From: Rhodovulum strictum
GTDB lineage: Bacteria; Pseudomonadota; Alphaproteobacteria; Rhodobacterales; Rhodobacteraceae
DNA length: 64,000 nt
NCBI RefSeq assembly: GCF_009649175.1
Contig: NZ_WJPO01000002.1
Coordinates: 186,001 to 250,000 of the forward strand
Direction of reading: 5' to 3'
The notes below the pieces were generated by a model. It ran no database searches and had not been told where the DNA came from. It saw only the letters and a list, made by a program, of their open reading frames with translations. The number at the start of each line of letters is the position of its first letter. Position 1 is the first letter of the stretch. Below, one piece after another: positions 39,187 to 48,002 of this stretch. The position numbers were made by a program, and so were the translations under genes.

Positions 39187-39741
39187 ATGGCCGACGGCGA
39201 ACTGAAGGATCTCGGCCCGGATCCGACCCTGCTTATCGTGGATGACGACGAACCGTTCCTGCGGCGTCTCGCCAAGGCCATGGAAAAGCGGGGCTTCCTG
39301 ACCGAGACCGCGGATTCCGTCGCGGCCGGAAAGGCCATCGCCACTGCCCGGCCCCCGGCCTATGCGGTGGTCGACCTGCGGCTTGAGGATGGCAATGGGC
39401 TCGACGTGGTCGAGGTGCTGCGCGAAAAGCGCCCCGACGCCAAGATCGTGGTGCTGACCGGCTATGGCGCCATCGCGACCGCCGTTGCCGCGGTCAAGAT
39501 CGGTGCGACAGATTACCTGTCGAAACCGGCCGACGCCAACGATGTCACCGCCGCGCTGCTGTCGGATGGCGAGGCGCTGCCGCCCCCGCCCGAAAACCCG
39601 ATGTCGGCCGATCGCGTGCGGTGGGAGCATATCCAGCGCGTCTATGAGCAATGCGACCGCAACGTGTCGGAAACCGCGCGGCGGTTGAACATGCACCGCC
39701 GGACGCTGCAACGCATCCTCGCCAAGCGCAGCCCGAGGTGA
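39187..39741 (+). CDS. regA: Global redox response regulator RegA (PrrA)
   Basis: Response regulator phosphorylated by RegB; activates or represses photosystem, cytochrome, hydrogenase and Calvin cycle genes in relatives. The 184-residue protein matches Rhodobacter RegA in length. The receiver has the acidic pocket IVDDDE, phosphoacceptor Asp63 (VVDLRLED), Thr/Lys switch residues (VVLTGYGA, YLSKPAD) and a linker of five prolines (PPPPENP). The Fis-type helix-turn-helix is VSETARRLNMHRRTLQRILA (20 residues). Its TGA overlaps the next gene (GTGA). Confidence 0.97.
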   Translation: MADGELKDLGPDPTLLIVDDDEPFLRRLAKAMEKRGFLTETADSVAAGKAIATARPPAYAVVDLRLEDGNGLDVVEVLREKRPDAKIVVLTGYGAIATAVAAVKIGATDYLSKPADANDVTAALLSDGEALPPPPENPMSADRVRWEHIQRVYEQCDRNVSETARRLNMHRRTLQRILAKRSPR

Positions 39742-40067
39742 GGGCGGGCGCAGTTGCGCTTGCCCTTGTGGCGGCTGGCTGCGTCGCGGCCCCGCCGCAG
39801 GACCGGGTTTCGACCCTGTTCCTGCCCGATGCCGGGGGTCTTGCCGTTTCCGGCAGCCCCCTGCGCGTCGATTTCGGCCGCGCGCCCGACGGCGTGATCG
39901 CGCCGCTCACGCGCGAATTGGGGCCACCCCGCGCCGTGCCGCTGACCGCCTGCCCGCCGGGGATTGTGCGGCAACTGGCCTGGGACGATCTTGTCCTGAG
40001 TTTCACCCGCGAACAGTTCGTCGGCTGGCGGCAGGCCGGGGCGGCAGCGGGGCAGACCTGCGCCTAA
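39738..40067 (+). CDS. Small predicted lipoprotein, translationally coupled to regA
   Basis: I do not recognise the family. The GTG at 39738 overlaps the regA stop as GTGA. The 109-residue product has a short charged start, a hydrophobic stretch AVALALVAAGC with an imperfect lipobox (AAGC, Cys15) and a mature domain with two further cysteines (TACPPGIVRQL and the last-but-one residue). No transmembrane segment or catalytic motif is seen. Codon use looks like that of its neighbours. It ends overlapping, tail to tail, the HD-domain gene by four bases. A lipoprotein linked to RegA production is an inference from overlap only. Confidence 0.7.
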   Translation: MRAGAVALALVAAGCVAAPPQDRVSTLFLPDAGGLAVSGSPLRVDFGRAPDGVIAPLTRELGPPRAVPLTACPPGIVRQLAWDDLVLSFTREQFVGWRQAGAAAGQTCA

Positions 40068-40654
40068 AGCTGCGCCAGCAATTCCGCATGCCGCGCCTTG
40101 TAGGCCGCGCGCACCTCGACCGGCGGGCGCAGATGCAGGCAAAGCCCGGCAATTACCTCTGGTTTCGGCGCCCCGAAGAAGCGGTCGGCTTCCGTCGCCG
40201 AGAACCCGGCAAGCTGCGTCGCCTCCAGCCAGGCCGAGACCTGATCGGCCTTCTTGATCTGCGCCTTGATCGATTTGGGCACCTCGACCGGCAGGCCGAA
40301 GCGGATATGGATCGCCGCCGCCAGCCGCTTGTCAAGCTCGCCATAGGCCGGCCCCACCGCCGCCTTGACCGGCGAGATCATGTCCCCGATCACATATTCC
40401 GGCGCGTCGTGCAGCAATGCCGCCAGCCGCCATTTCACCGCCGCCTCGGGCACCAGCCGGGCAAAGATCGCCTCGACCAGCAGCGAGTGTTCGGCCACCG
40501 AATAGGGCCAGTCGCCATGCGTCTGACCGTTCCAGCGTGCAACGAAGGCCAGGCCGTGGGCGATGTCCTCGATCTCGATATCCACGGGCGTCGGGTCCAG
40601 CAGGTCCAGCCGCCGCCCCGACAGCATCCGTTGCCATGCGCGCGGTTGCTTCAT
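40064..40654 (-). CDS. HD-domain phosphohydrolase (YfbR-like)
   Basis: Predicted metal-dependent nucleotidase/phosphohydrolase of the HD superfamily. Key residues are His in [10 protein letters not shown], the HD pair in [15 protein letters not shown] and Asp in [12 protein letters not shown]. The 196-residue length fits 5'-deoxynucleotidase YfbR or related small HD proteins; substrate is not known. Two ATGs lie six bases apart; the second (40654) has AAGAGGA at a good distance. It is divergent from ahcY. Confidence 0.8.
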   Translation of the reverse strand: MKQPRAWQRMLSGRRLDLLDPTPVDIEIEDIAHGLAFVARWNGQTHGDWPYSVAEHSLLVEAIFARLVPEAAVKWRLAALLHDAPEYVIGDMISPVKAAVGPAYGELDKRLAAAIHIRFGLPVEVPKSIKAQIKKADQVSAWLEATQLAGFSATEADRFFGAPKPEVIAGLCLHLRPPVEVRAAYKARHAELLAQL

Positions 40655-40698
40655 CGGCATTCCTCTTTTTTCCGTCCGATTGCCACGCCCCGCGCGCA

Positions 40699-40727
40699 TT
40701 GTCGACAGGGGCCTGTGGTGCTATGTG
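40699..40727 (+). promoter_or_regulatory. Putative promoter for ahcY
   Basis: TTGTCG (40699-40704), 17-base spacer and TATGTG (40722-40727) lie about 35 bases before the ahcY start. The leader is too short for a known SAH or SAM/SAH riboswitch and I could not match one. Confidence 0.4.
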
Positions 40728-40761
40728 CGGCGCAACCTTTGATACACGAGGAGAACGCGCG

Positions 40762-42156
40762 ATGGCGCAGGACTATATCGTCAAGGATATTTCTCTGGCC
40801 GCGTTCGGCCGCAAGGAACTGGACATTGCCGAAACCGAGATGCCGGGCCTGATGGCGCTGCGCGCGGAATTCGGCGAAGCGAAACCGCTTGCGGGCGCGC
40901 GGATCGCGGGCAGCCTGCACATGACGATCCAGACCGCCGTGCTGATCGAGACGCTTGTGGCCCTTGGCGCCGATGTGCGCTGGGCGTCGTGCAACATTTT
41001 CTCGACCCAGGATCACGCCGCCGCCGCCATCGCCCAGGCGGGCGTGCCCGTCTTCGCCATCAAGGGCGAAACGCTGGTCGACTACTGGGCCTATACCGAC
41101 AAGATCTTCCAGTTCGCGGACGGCACCGCCAACATGATCCTCGACGATGGCGGGGATGCCACGCTTTACGTCCTGCTCGGCGCCCGCGTCGAGAATGGCG
41201 AGGCCGACCTGATCGCCGTGCCCCATTCCGAAGAGGAAGAGGCGCTGTTTGCCCAGATCCGCAAGCGCATGGCCGAAACGCCCGGCTGGTTCACCCGCCA
41301 GCGCGAGGCGATCCGCGGCGTGTCCGAGGAAACCACCACCGGCGTTCACCGGCTTTACGAACTGCACGCCAAGGGCCTGTTGCCCTTCCCGGCGATCAAC
41401 GTGAATGACAGCGTCACCAAGTCGAAATTCGACAACAAGTATGGCTGCAAGGAATCGCTGGTCGACGGCATCCGCCGCGCCACTGACACGATGATGGCGG
41501 GCAAGGTCGCCGTGGTCTGCGGCTATGGCGATGTCGGCAAGGGCTCTGCCGCTTCGCTGCGCGGTGCCGGGGCGCGCGTCAAGGTGACCGAGGTCGATCC
41601 GATCTGCGCGCTTCAGGCCGCGATGGACGGGTTCGAGGTCGTTCTGCTGGAGGATGTGGTTTCGACCGCCGACATCTTCATCACCACCACCGGCAACAAG
41701 GACGTGATCCGCATCGAGCATATGCGCGAGATGAAGGACATGGCGATCGTCGGCAATATCGGCCATTTCGACAACGAGATTCAGGTCGCCGCGCTGAAGA
41801 ACCACAAATGGACCAACATCAAGGACCAGGTGGACATGATCGAGATGCCCTCGGGCGCCCGCATCATCCTGCTGTCCGAAGGTCGCCTGCTGAACCTCGG
41901 CAATGCCACCGGCCATCCGTCCTTCGTGATGTCGGCCAGCTTCACCAACCAGGTGCTGGCGCAGATCGAGCTGTGGACCAAGGGCGACCAGTATCAGCCG
42001 GGCGTCTACATCCTGCCCAAGCATCTGGATGAAAAGGTCGCCCGCCTGCATCTGGACAGGATCGGCGTCAAGCTGACCCAGCTTTCGCCCGAACAGGCCG
42101 CCTATATCGGCGTCACGCCCGAAGGCCCGTTCAAGCCGGAACACTACCGCTACTGA
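40762..42156 (+). CDS. ahcY: Adenosylhomocysteinase
   Basis: Reversibly splits S-adenosylhomocysteine into adenosine and homocysteine, relieving product inhibition of methyltransferases. The 464-residue protein has the substrate-domain motifs [13 protein letters not shown] and [14 protein letters not shown], and the NAD-binding [12 protein letters not shown], and ends KPEHYRY as expected. The length includes the insertion common in proteobacterial SAHases. GAGGAG lies upstream of the ATG. Followed by a strong terminator. Confidence 0.97.
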   Translation: MAQDYIVKDISLAAFGRKELDIAETEMPGLMALRAEFGEAKPLAGARIAGSLHMTIQTAVLIETLVALGADVRWASCNIFSTQDHAAAAIAQAGVPVFAIKGETLVDYWAYTDKIFQFADGTANMILDDGGDATLYVLLGARVENGEADLIAVPHSEEEEALFAQIRKRMAETPGWFTRQREAIRGVSEETTTGVHRLYELHAKGLLPFPAINVNDSVTKSKFDNKYGCKESLVDGIRRATDTMMAGKVAVVCGYGDVGKGSAASLRGAGARVKVTEVDPICALQAAMDGFEVVLLEDVVSTADIFITTTGNKDVIRIEHMREMKDMAIVGNIGHFDNEIQVAALKNHKWTNIKDQVDMIEMPSGARIILLSEGRLLNLGNATGHPSFVMSASFTNQVLAQIELWTKGDQYQPGVYILPKHLDEKVARLHLDRIGVKLTQLSPEQAAYIGVTPEGPFKPEHYRY

Positions 42157-42175
42157 CGCGGTAACCTTTTGCATC

Positions 42176-42205
42176 GGGGGCTGCGGCGATTGTGCCGCAG
42201 CCCCC
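42176..42205 (+). terminator. Intrinsic terminator of ahcY
   Basis: A perfect 12-bp stem GGGGGCTGCGGC / GCCGCAGCCCCC with a six-base loop (GATTGT), 20 bases after the ahcY stop, followed by GTCCGTTTT. It lies between ahcY and the convergent VPLPA-CTERM gene and may work for both. Confidence 0.9.
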
Positions 42206-42230
42206 GTCCGTTTTCAGGTCAAGCGGCCTT

Positions 42231-42971
42231 TCAGCGGTCCCGGCGCCGACGTGCGGCGAGTCCCGCCCCGGCCAATGCGGCGCCAAGCAGCAGGCCGCTT
42301 GCCGGCAGCGGTACGGCGGATATGTCCGTGCGGCTGACGCCGAACAGCGCCTGGTCCGCACAGCAGACCACGTTGCCCGTGACGGTCATCCCGTTGGCGT
42401 TGTTGAAGTAAAGCTGCGACACCCCGTCGAAGATCGTGTCGCCGGACATCGCCACATTGCCGGTCGGCCCGACATAGTTACCCACAAGTTGCAGGTTGTA
42501 GGCGCTCAGGAACGGGTTCCAGGCCGCCGCTTCGGCTGCCGCGCCGCCAACGCCCGTCCCGGCCGAGATATAGACATTGCCGCCGCCGGTGACATAGCTC
42601 GACAGCGTTGCCAGCTGTGTGCCGTCCAGATAGTTGCCGCCCAACAGGATCGCGTCAAAGGTGCTGAGCGTGGGCAAGTCGAAGGTGATTCCCAGCCCGG
42701 TCGTGTAGGTTGCCCCAGCCGCCGCCATCGACGCGGCGAGAGAAGCGCCCGTGTAGGCGAAGTTCGTGGAGTAGGCGTGGATCTTGGTGCCGAACTCGCT
42801 CACGAGGTTCGCCACGAACCGATCGACATTTGCCGCGCCTGCCTGTGCGAACCCCGTATCCGTGGTCGCCCATTCGTCGGCATTCACGATCACCGTGGCA
42901 GCCGACCCAAGGGACGGAAGCACTGCAAGAGCCAGCGCTGCCAGTCCGGCGCGAACGGAAAAATCACTCAT
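42231..42971 (-). CDS. Secreted VPLPA-CTERM sorting-domain protein
   Basis: The 246-residue protein has a signal peptide (LAALALAVLPSLGSA) and ends with VPLPASG, a hydrophobic helix and the basic tail RRRRDR (220-246), the VPLPA-CTERM sorting signal handled by exosortases in Rhodobacterales; no exosortase is in the window. The middle has DAILLGGNYLD and SSYVTGGGNVYISAGTG, reminiscent of a class-I glutamine-amidotransferase-like (ThuA/DUF4159-type) fold without a visible catalytic triad. A double cysteine (VVCCADQ) lies near the C-terminus. It is richer in Asn, Thr and Gly than its neighbours, as expected for a secreted protein. Start at the ATG at 42971. Confidence 0.85.
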   Translation of the reverse strand: MSDFSVRAGLAALALAVLPSLGSAATVIVNADEWATTDTGFAQAGAANVDRFVANLVSEFGTKIHAYSTNFAYTGASLAASMAAAGATYTTGLGITFDLPTLSTFDAILLGGNYLDGTQLATLSSYVTGGGNVYISAGTGVGGAAAEAAAWNPFLSAYNLQLVGNYVGPTGNVAMSGDTIFDGVSQLYFNNANGMTVTGNVVCCADQALFGVSRTDISAVPLPASGLLLGAALAGAGLAARRRRDR

Positions 42972-43143
42972 TTTTATACCCCCAGTTGCCGACAGGGACG
43001 GACGCCGTCCACTGCCTGCGATGACGATACATCGGAAAGGCAGATTCCCCAAACGGTCTTGGGCGGCGCACTCCGCTTGCCGGTCAGGGCAGAGACGGAC
43101 GGAATCGATACGCCCGTCCATCATTGGCGCCGACCGGCAGGAA

Positions 43144-43164
43144 GCCCCGGAACGAGCCCGGGGC
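43144..43164 (-). terminator. Weak hairpin after trpB
   Basis: GCCCCGG (43144-43150) pairs with CCGGGGC (43158-43164) around a seven-base loop, 14 bases beyond the trpB stop. No T tract follows on the minus strand, so Rho-independent termination is uncertain. Confidence 0.3.
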
Positions 43165-43177
43165 GGAGCCCTTCCGT

Positions 43178-44383
43178 TCAGGGCGTTTCGCCGAACCCAT
43201 AGGTCTGGGTGACATAGTCGATATCCTTGTCGCCCCGCCCCGACAGGTTGATCAGGATCGACTTGCCCGGATGGTTCTGCGCCTCGCGCATGGCAAAGGC
43301 CACCGCATGCGCGCTTTCCAGCGCCGGGATGATCCCCTCGTGGCGCGACAGTGCAAAGAAGGCCGCCAGCGCCTCCTTGTCGTCGGCCGCCGTGTAGGTG
43401 ACCCGCCCGGTGCGATGCAGATGCGCATGTTCCGGCCCCACGCCCGGATAGTCGAGCCCCGAGGCCACCGTATGCACCGGCGCCGGGTTGCCGTCTGCAT
43501 CCTTCAGGACCATCGTGCGGAAGCCGTGGATATCGCCATCCTCGCCATAGGTGATCGTCGCCGCGTGATCGCCCAGCCTGGACGAGGTGCCCAGCGGCTC
43601 GACCCCGAAAAGCGCCACGTCATCGTCAATGAACCCCGAGAACAGGCCCATCGCGTTCGATCCCCCACCGACACAGGCCGCCACCATGTCGGGCAGCTCG
43701 CCCGTCAGTTCCAGAAACTGCTCGCGCGCCTCGACGCCCACCACATGCTGGAAGTTCCGCACCATCATCGGAAAGGGATGCGGCCCCACCACGGATCCGA
43801 TGGCGAACAGCGCCGTGTCGGCCTGTCCCAGATAGCTCTGGAAGCAACTGTCTACCGCCTCTTTCAGCGACCGCCCGCCAAAGCCCACCGGCACCACCGT
43901 CGCGCCCAGCAGTTTCATGCGGGTGACGTTCGGCGCCTCCTTGGCGATGTCGATCTCGCCCATGTGGATTTCGCACTTCATGCCGAAATAGGCCGCCGCC
44001 GTGGCCAGCGCCACGCCATGCTGGCCCGCGCCGGTTTCGGCCATCAGCTTGGTCTTGCCCATGAAACGCGCCAGCAGACCCTCGGCCATGCAGTGGTTCA
44101 GCTTGTGCGCGCCGGTATGGTTCAGGTCCTCGCGCTTGGCATAGATCTGCGCGCCGCCGCACATGGCCGACAGGTTCTTCAGATGCGAAACCGGTGTCGG
44201 CCGACCCTGGAAATGCTTGCGGATGTAGCGCAGTTCGCGGATGAACTCGGCCGACTTGGATATCCGGTCATAGGCGTCGCGGATCTCCTTGAAATGCGGC
44301 TCCAGCGGCGGCGGCAGCATCGCGCCGCCATAGTCCCCGAACCATCCATCCCGCGTCGGCGTGGTCTTAAGATAGGACGCCAT
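43178..44383 (-). CDS. trpB: Tryptophan synthase beta chain, solitary divergent copy
   Basis: PLP-dependent enzyme of the TrpB family that condenses indole with serine. The 401-residue protein has the PLP lysine in [25 protein letters not shown], the phosphate loop [10 protein letters not shown] and SGRGDKD. It lacks the usual TrpB start; the strand before the COMM domain and [17 protein letters not shown] differ clearly from the canonical VEAAGHG region. No trpA or trpF is adjacent, so it may be a second, stand-alone copy working without TrpA or on another substrate. AGGAGG precedes the ATG at 44383. It is divergent from the DUF2853 gene. Confidence 0.88.
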   Translation of the reverse strand: MASYLKTTPTRDGWFGDYGGAMLPPPLEPHFKEIRDAYDRISKSAEFIRELRYIRKHFQGRPTPVSHLKNLSAMCGGAQIYAKREDLNHTGAHKLNHCMAEGLLARFMGKTKLMAETGAGQHGVALATAAAYFGMKCEIHMGEIDIAKEAPNVTRMKLLGATVVPVGFGGRSLKEAVDSCFQSYLGQADTALFAIGSVVGPHPFPMMVRNFQHVVGVEAREQFLELTGELPDMVAACVGGGSNAMGLFSGFIDDDVALFGVEPLGTSSRLGDHAATITYGEDGDIHGFRTMVLKDADGNPAPVHTVASGLDYPGVGPEHAHLHRTGRVTYTAADDKEALAAFFALSRHEGIIPALESAHAVAFAMREAQNHPGKSILINLSGRGDKDIDYVTQTYGFGETP

Positions 44384-44413
44384 CTCGTTTCCTCCTGGAC
44401 GTGACTGGCGCCG

Positions 44414-44442
44414 ATATGACAGCGCGCAGGCAGCGGCCTCAA
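44414..44442 (-). promoter_or_regulatory. Putative promoter for solitary trpB
   Basis: Minus-strand TTGAGG (44442-44437), 17-base spacer and TCATAT (44419-44414), about 30 bases upstream of the trpB start. Plausible by spacing only; no trp attenuator or leader peptide is seen. Confidence 0.35.
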
Positions 44443-44496
44443 GGCGTGAAAGCGCCACATCGCAGGGCCGCGCGCAGGCTTGGGGCTCTTTTCATT

Positions 44497-44524
44497 TTGT
44501 CCGGTCAGCCTTTGTGCCTAGGGT
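44497..44524 (+). promoter_or_regulatory. Putative promoter for the DUF2853 gene
   Basis: TTGTCC (44497-44502), 16-base spacer, TAGGGT (44519-44524), about 44 bases upstream of the gene, which itself has GGGAGGAG before its ATG. The -10 is poor. Confidence 0.3.
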
Positions 44525-44567
44525 TTGCTCATGGTGAGGACCCATTCTTCAAGCGGGAGGAGTTGAC

Positions 44568-44909
44568 ATGGGAAAGCGCGAAGACCTGATCGCCAGATAT
44601 GCCGAGGATCTGCGCACCAAATGCGGGATCGAGCCGGACATGGATTTGCTGACCAAGGTCACCATCGGCTGCGGTCCTGCGATCTATGACGCCGATGCGT
44701 CGACGGTCGCCGCCACCCAACCCGGCGAGATCGAGACGGTCCGGACCAACTTCCTGATCAAGAAGCTGGGCCTGCCCGATGGACCCGAACTGACCGAGGC
44801 GATCCATGCGGTGATCGAGACCTACGGCAAGTCCGAGCGCAACAAGTATCGCGCGGTGGTCTACTACATGCTGACCAAGCATTTCGGCAAGGAACAGATC
44901 TACGGCTGA
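44568..44909 (+). CDS. DUF2853 family protein
   Basis: I recognise the small all-helical DUF2853 family, of unknown function. The 113-residue protein has KREDLIARYAEDLRTKCG, then DMDLLTKVTIGCGPAIYDAD, NFLIKKLGL and the C-terminal NKYRAVVYYMLTKHFGKE, all strongly conserved as I recall. It has no signal, membrane helix or cofactor motif; two Cys are present. The ribosome-binding site is very strong, suggesting high expression. It is divergent from the solitary trpB and followed by a terminator. Confidence 0.88.
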   Translation: MGKREDLIARYAEDLRTKCGIEPDMDLLTKVTIGCGPAIYDADASTVAATQPGEIETVRTNFLIKKLGLPDGPELTEAIHAVIETYGKSERNKYRAVVYYMLTKHFGKEQIYG

Positions 44910-44929
44910 TCCTTGCAGCCGCGGACCGG

Positions 44930-44950
44930 GGGCGCCCCCGACGGGCGCCC
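44930..44950 (+). terminator. Terminator of the DUF2853 gene
   Basis: GGGCGCCC (44930-44937) pairs with GGGCGCCC (44943-44950) around a five-base loop, followed by TTTC. It starts 20 bases after the stop codon. Confidence 0.65.
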
Positions 44951-45097
44951 TTTCGCGTTCGGAAACAATCGTCTCAAATGATCGGTACTTGGTCTTTGCG
45001 CCGATCCGCCCGCCGGGGTACTGTTTCCTTATGGCCGCCAGTAAGGCATGGCCCTCCAGATTCAGTTCACGTGTGGTGCGACCGGGTGCACGTGGTG

Positions 45098-45130
45098 ATG
45101 GGGGGTTCTGCATCTGGCAGGGCCCCCCAT
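45098..45130. repeat. Perfect G/C hairpin in the 44910-45188 gap
   Basis: ATGGGGGG (45098-45105) and CCCCCCAT (45123-45130) flank a 17-base loop; CCTTTATT follows on the plus strand. No gene was found in this 279-base gap other than the DUF2853 terminator at its left end; the hairpin may be a second terminator between convergent genes. Confidence 0.4.
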
Positions 45131-45188
45131 CCTTTATTCGCGGCTGGGGATCCGTCCCATGCCCTGCCGGGACGCAGGCGCCGGGCCG

Positions 45189-45602
45189 TTACAGCCCGCC
45201 CATCTCGCAGATGATCCGCCATTCCTCGTCCGTCACGGGCTGCACCGACAGCCGCGAGTTGTTGACCAGCACCATGTCCGCCAGCCGCGGATCGGCCTTG
45301 CACATCTCCAGCGTCACGGGACGGGGCAGCGGCTGAACCGCCTTGATGTCCACACATTCCCAGCGCGGATCGTCGGCCTTGCTGTCGGGATGGGCTTCGG
45401 CGATCACCTCGACGATGCCCACGACCGCCTTTTCGCTGAGCGAGTGGTAGAAGAACCCTCGATCCCCCGGCTTCATCGCCCGCATGTTGTTGCGCGCCTG
45501 ATAATTGCGCACGCCGTCCCATTCCTCGCCCGCGGCGCCGCGGGCCACCTGCTGGTCCCAGCTCCAGGTGTTGGGCTCGGACTTGAACAGCCAGTACGCC
45601 AT
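45189..45602 (-). CDS. EVE domain protein
   Basis: PUA-like EVE-domain protein, thought to bind modified bases in RNA or DNA. The 137-residue protein has the family start YWLFKSEPNTWSWD, then WDGVRNYQARNNMR and GDRGFFYHSLSEKAVVGIVEV, covering the whole EVE fold; length is typical of stand-alone members. Its ATG overlaps the YciI stop (TGATG), last of the tsaD-gpsA-YciI-EVE set. Confidence 0.92.
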   Translation of the reverse strand: MAYWLFKSEPNTWSWDQQVARGAAGEEWDGVRNYQARNNMRAMKPGDRGFFYHSLSEKAVVGIVEVIAEAHPDSKADDPRWECVDIKAVQPLPRPVTLEMCKADPRLADMVLVNNSRLSVQPVTDEEWRIICEMGGL

Positions 45603-45877
45603 CAGCCGATCACCCGTTTCCATTCCTCGATCGTGACGCTGTCGAACAGCCCCGCCTGCGCATAGGGGTCGCCCGCCGCCCAAGCCTCGGCCGCCGCGCG
45701 GTTGGCGACGTCCAGGATCACCAGCGAGCCGCACATCTGCCCGGCACCGTCCAGAAACGGTCCGGCCTGCGCCACTGCGCCGGATTGCTCGATATAGCCC
45801 AGATGGGCGGCGCGGTTGTCCAGGCGGGTTTGCAGATGGCCGGGCCTGTCCCGGCAGATCAGCGCGAAAAGCGGCAT
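45602..45877 (-). CDS. YciI-like protein
   Basis: Small ferredoxin-like-fold protein of the YciI family (PF03795 as I recall), sometimes with a catalytic His-Asp pair; function here unknown. The 91-residue protein has FALICRDRPGHLQTRLDNR, HLGYI, and AGPFLDGAGQMCGSL, the family pattern. Two ATGs are possible; the second (45877) has AAGGAGG at seven bases while the first (45883, overlapping gpsA) leaves only one base. It couples to the EVE gene by one base. Confidence 0.88.
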   Translation of the reverse strand: MPLFALICRDRPGHLQTRLDNRAAHLGYIEQSGAVAQAGPFLDGAGQMCGSLVILDVANRAAAEAWAAGDPYAQAGLFDSVTIEEWKRVIG

Positions 45878-45879
45878 GC

Positions 45880-46845
45880 TCATTCCTCCTTCAGGGGGCG
45901 GCTCAAGAGGATCTTGACCGCCTCGGATATGCTGCGCCGGCCGTCGATCACATGGGCGACGCTATGGGTCACGGGCATGTCGATGCCGCGCGCGGTGGCG
46001 ATGGCGGCAACGGCGCGGGCGGTGGCCGCACCCTCGACCGTCACCTCGGGGTCGAAATACTGGCCCTTGCCCAGCGCCACACCAAAGCTGAAATTGCGCG
46101 ACTGCGCCGAGGTGCAGGTCAGCACCAGATCGCCAAAGCCCGACAGCCCCGCCAGCGTTTCGGGGTCAGCGCCATAGGCCCGCGCAAAGCGCTGCATCTC
46201 GGCAAAGCCGCGGGTGATCAGCGCGGCCCGCGCGCTTTCGCCGAGCCCGGTGCCGATCACGATGCCCGCGGCAATCGCCATCACGTTCTTCAGCGCGCCA
46301 CCCAGTTCCGCCCCCACCGTGTCGGTGGTGCGATAAAGCCGCAGCGTCGGTGTGGACAGTCGTTCCTGCAACGAGACGCCCATTGCGGGATCGGCGCAGG
46401 CCAGCGTCAGCGCGGTCGGTAGCCCGCGCGCGATGTCGGCGGCAAAGCTGGGTCCGGTCAGCACCGCGGGCACCGTCTCGGGGCAATTCTCGGCGATGAT
46501 CGCCACCGGCCCCCGCCCCGTCGCCAGATCGACCCCCTTGCAGCAGGCCACCATCGCCCGGGCCCGCAGCCGCGGACCATAGGTTTCCAGAACGCTTGCC
46601 AGCACCTGCATGGGCGTTGCCAGCAGAACCAGTTCCGAACCGCCGATCGCGTCGATATCGGACGTGATCGCCACATTCGGCGGCAGTTGTACGCCGGGCA
46701 GGCGCGGGTTTTCGTTACGCTGCCGGATTTCCTCGGCAAACGGTTCTTCATGCGCCCAGATCGCCACATCGCGCCCGGCCTCGGCCAGCACGACGCCCAT
46801 TGCCGTGCCGAAGGCGCCTGCGCCTGCAATCCCGATCACGCTCAT
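45880..46845 (-). CDS. gpsA: NAD(P)-dependent glycerol-3-phosphate dehydrogenase GpsA
   Basis: Makes sn-glycerol 3-phosphate from dihydroxyacetone phosphate for phospholipid synthesis. The 321-residue protein has the dinucleotide fold [17 protein letters not shown] at residues 7-23, the GPSFAADI region, the catalytic lysine in [12 protein letters not shown] and [11 protein letters not shown]. Start at the ATG at 46845 overlaps the tsaD stop (ATGA). Second gene of the tsaD operon. Confidence 0.95.
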   Translation of the reverse strand: MSVIGIAGAGAFGTAMGVVLAEAGRDVAIWAHEEPFAEEIRQRNENPRLPGVQLPPNVAITSDIDAIGGSELVLLATPMQVLASVLETYGPRLRARAMVACCKGVDLATGRGPVAIIAENCPETVPAVLTGPSFAADIARGLPTALTLACADPAMGVSLQERLSTPTLRLYRTTDTVGAELGGALKNVMAIAAGIVIGTGLGESARAALITRGFAEMQRFARAYGADPETLAGLSGFGDLVLTCTSAQSRNFSFGVALGKGQYFDPEVTVEGAATARAVAAIATARGIDMPVTHSVAHVIDGRRSISEAVKILLSRPLKEE

Positions 46846-47927
46846 GCCTTGGCTCCTTTCTTGCCCGCGCCGATCAGGGCGGGTTGTGTCTCGTCCAGCG
46901 GCCAGCGCGGCCGGGCGACCAGGTCCATCCCGTCGCGCCCGCCCAGCCGGAACCGCTCCAGCCCCGCCCAGGCGATCATCGCCGCATTGTCGGTGCATAA
47001 TGCAAGCGGCGGCGCGACAAAGCGCAGCCCCGCATCGGCGGCCACCTGTTCCAGCGCCGCGCGGATCGTGCGGTTCGCCGCCACGCCCCCCGCCACGGCC
47101 AGCGCGGTTGCGCCGGGGGCCGCGGCAATCGCCCGCGCCGCCTTGCCCGCCAGCACGTCGCGCACGGCAGCCTGAAACGCCGCGCACAGATCGGCGCGAT
47201 CCTGCAGCGTGATCCCGCCCTTTTCCGCGATCAGCGCGTCCCGCGCCCGCAGCAGCGCCGTCTTCAGCCCGGAAAACGACATGTCGCAGCCCGGCCGGTC
47301 CATCAGCGGGCGGGGAAAGGCGAAGCGCGCCGGATCGCCCGCCATCGCCGCGCGTTCGACCTCGGGTCCGCCCGGCTGGGGCAGCCCCAACAGCTTTGCC
47401 GTCTTGTCGAAGGCCTCGCCCGGCGCATCGTCGATCGTGCCCCCCAGCCGGGTAAAATCCTCGACCCCCTCGACCGACAGGAACTGGCAATGCCCGCCCG
47501 AGGCCAGCAGCATCAGATAGGGAAAGTCCAGCCCATCCGTCAGCCGCGGCGTCAGCGCGTGACCCGCAAGGTGGTTGACGCCCACCAGCGGCAGCCCGGT
47601 CGCCGCCGCGATCCCCTTGGCGCACATCACACCCGCCAGCACGCCGCCGATCAGCCCCGGCCCCGCCGTCACCGCCACCGCGTCCAGATCGCCCAGACCC
47701 AGACCGGCCGCGGCCAGCGCGTCGTCCACGCACAGGTCGATCTTTTCGGCATGCGCGCGGGCCGCGATCTCGGGCACCACACCGCCAAAGGGTGCATGCA
47801 GCGCCGTCTGCCCCCGCACGACCGAGGACAGGATTTCGGGCGGTCCGCCCGCACGCTGGCGCACCACGGCTGCGGCGGTATCGTCGCAGCTGCTTTCCAG
47901 TCCCAGCACCGTAAGGGTGTCGCCCAT
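46842..47927 (-). CDS. tsaD: tRNA N6-adenosine threonylcarbamoyltransferase TsaD
   Basis: Transfers the threonylcarbamoyl group to A37 of tRNA with TsaB and TsaE. The 361-residue protein of the ASKHA fold has [23 protein letters not shown], the metal-binding His119 and His123 ([14 protein letters not shown]), ASGGHCQFL and [11 protein letters not shown]-terminal Lys/Ala tail is ordinary. It is divergent from hemD over 75 bases. In several Rhodobacteraceae I would expect hemC in this gap, but it is absent here. Confidence 0.96.
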   Translation of the reverse strand: MGDTLTVLGLESSCDDTAAAVVRQRAGGPPEILSSVVRGQTALHAPFGGVVPEIAARAHAEKIDLCVDDALAAAGLGLGDLDAVAVTAGPGLIGGVLAGVMCAKGIAAATGLPLVGVNHLAGHALTPRLTDGLDFPYLMLLASGGHCQFLSVEGVEDFTRLGGTIDDAPGEAFDKTAKLLGLPQPGGPEVERAAMAGDPARFAFPRPLMDRPGCDMSFSGLKTALLRARDALIAEKGGITLQDRADLCAAFQAAVRDVLAGKAARAIAAAPGATALAVAGGVAANRTIRAALEQVAADAGLRFVAPPLALCTDNAAMIAWAGLERFRLGGRDGMDLVARPRWPLDETQPALIGAGKKGAKA

Positions 47928-48002
47928 GGCTCTGCCGTTGCCTCGTCTGACCGGGGCAGGTAACACCAGCCCGACGACCGGCACAATCCCGCGAGGCCCG
48001 CC

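Noticed and set aside
40655-40761. SAH or SAM/SAH riboswitch before ahcY
   Set aside because: The 107-base leader contains no pattern I can fold into either class, and the predicted transcript leader is only about 30 bases.
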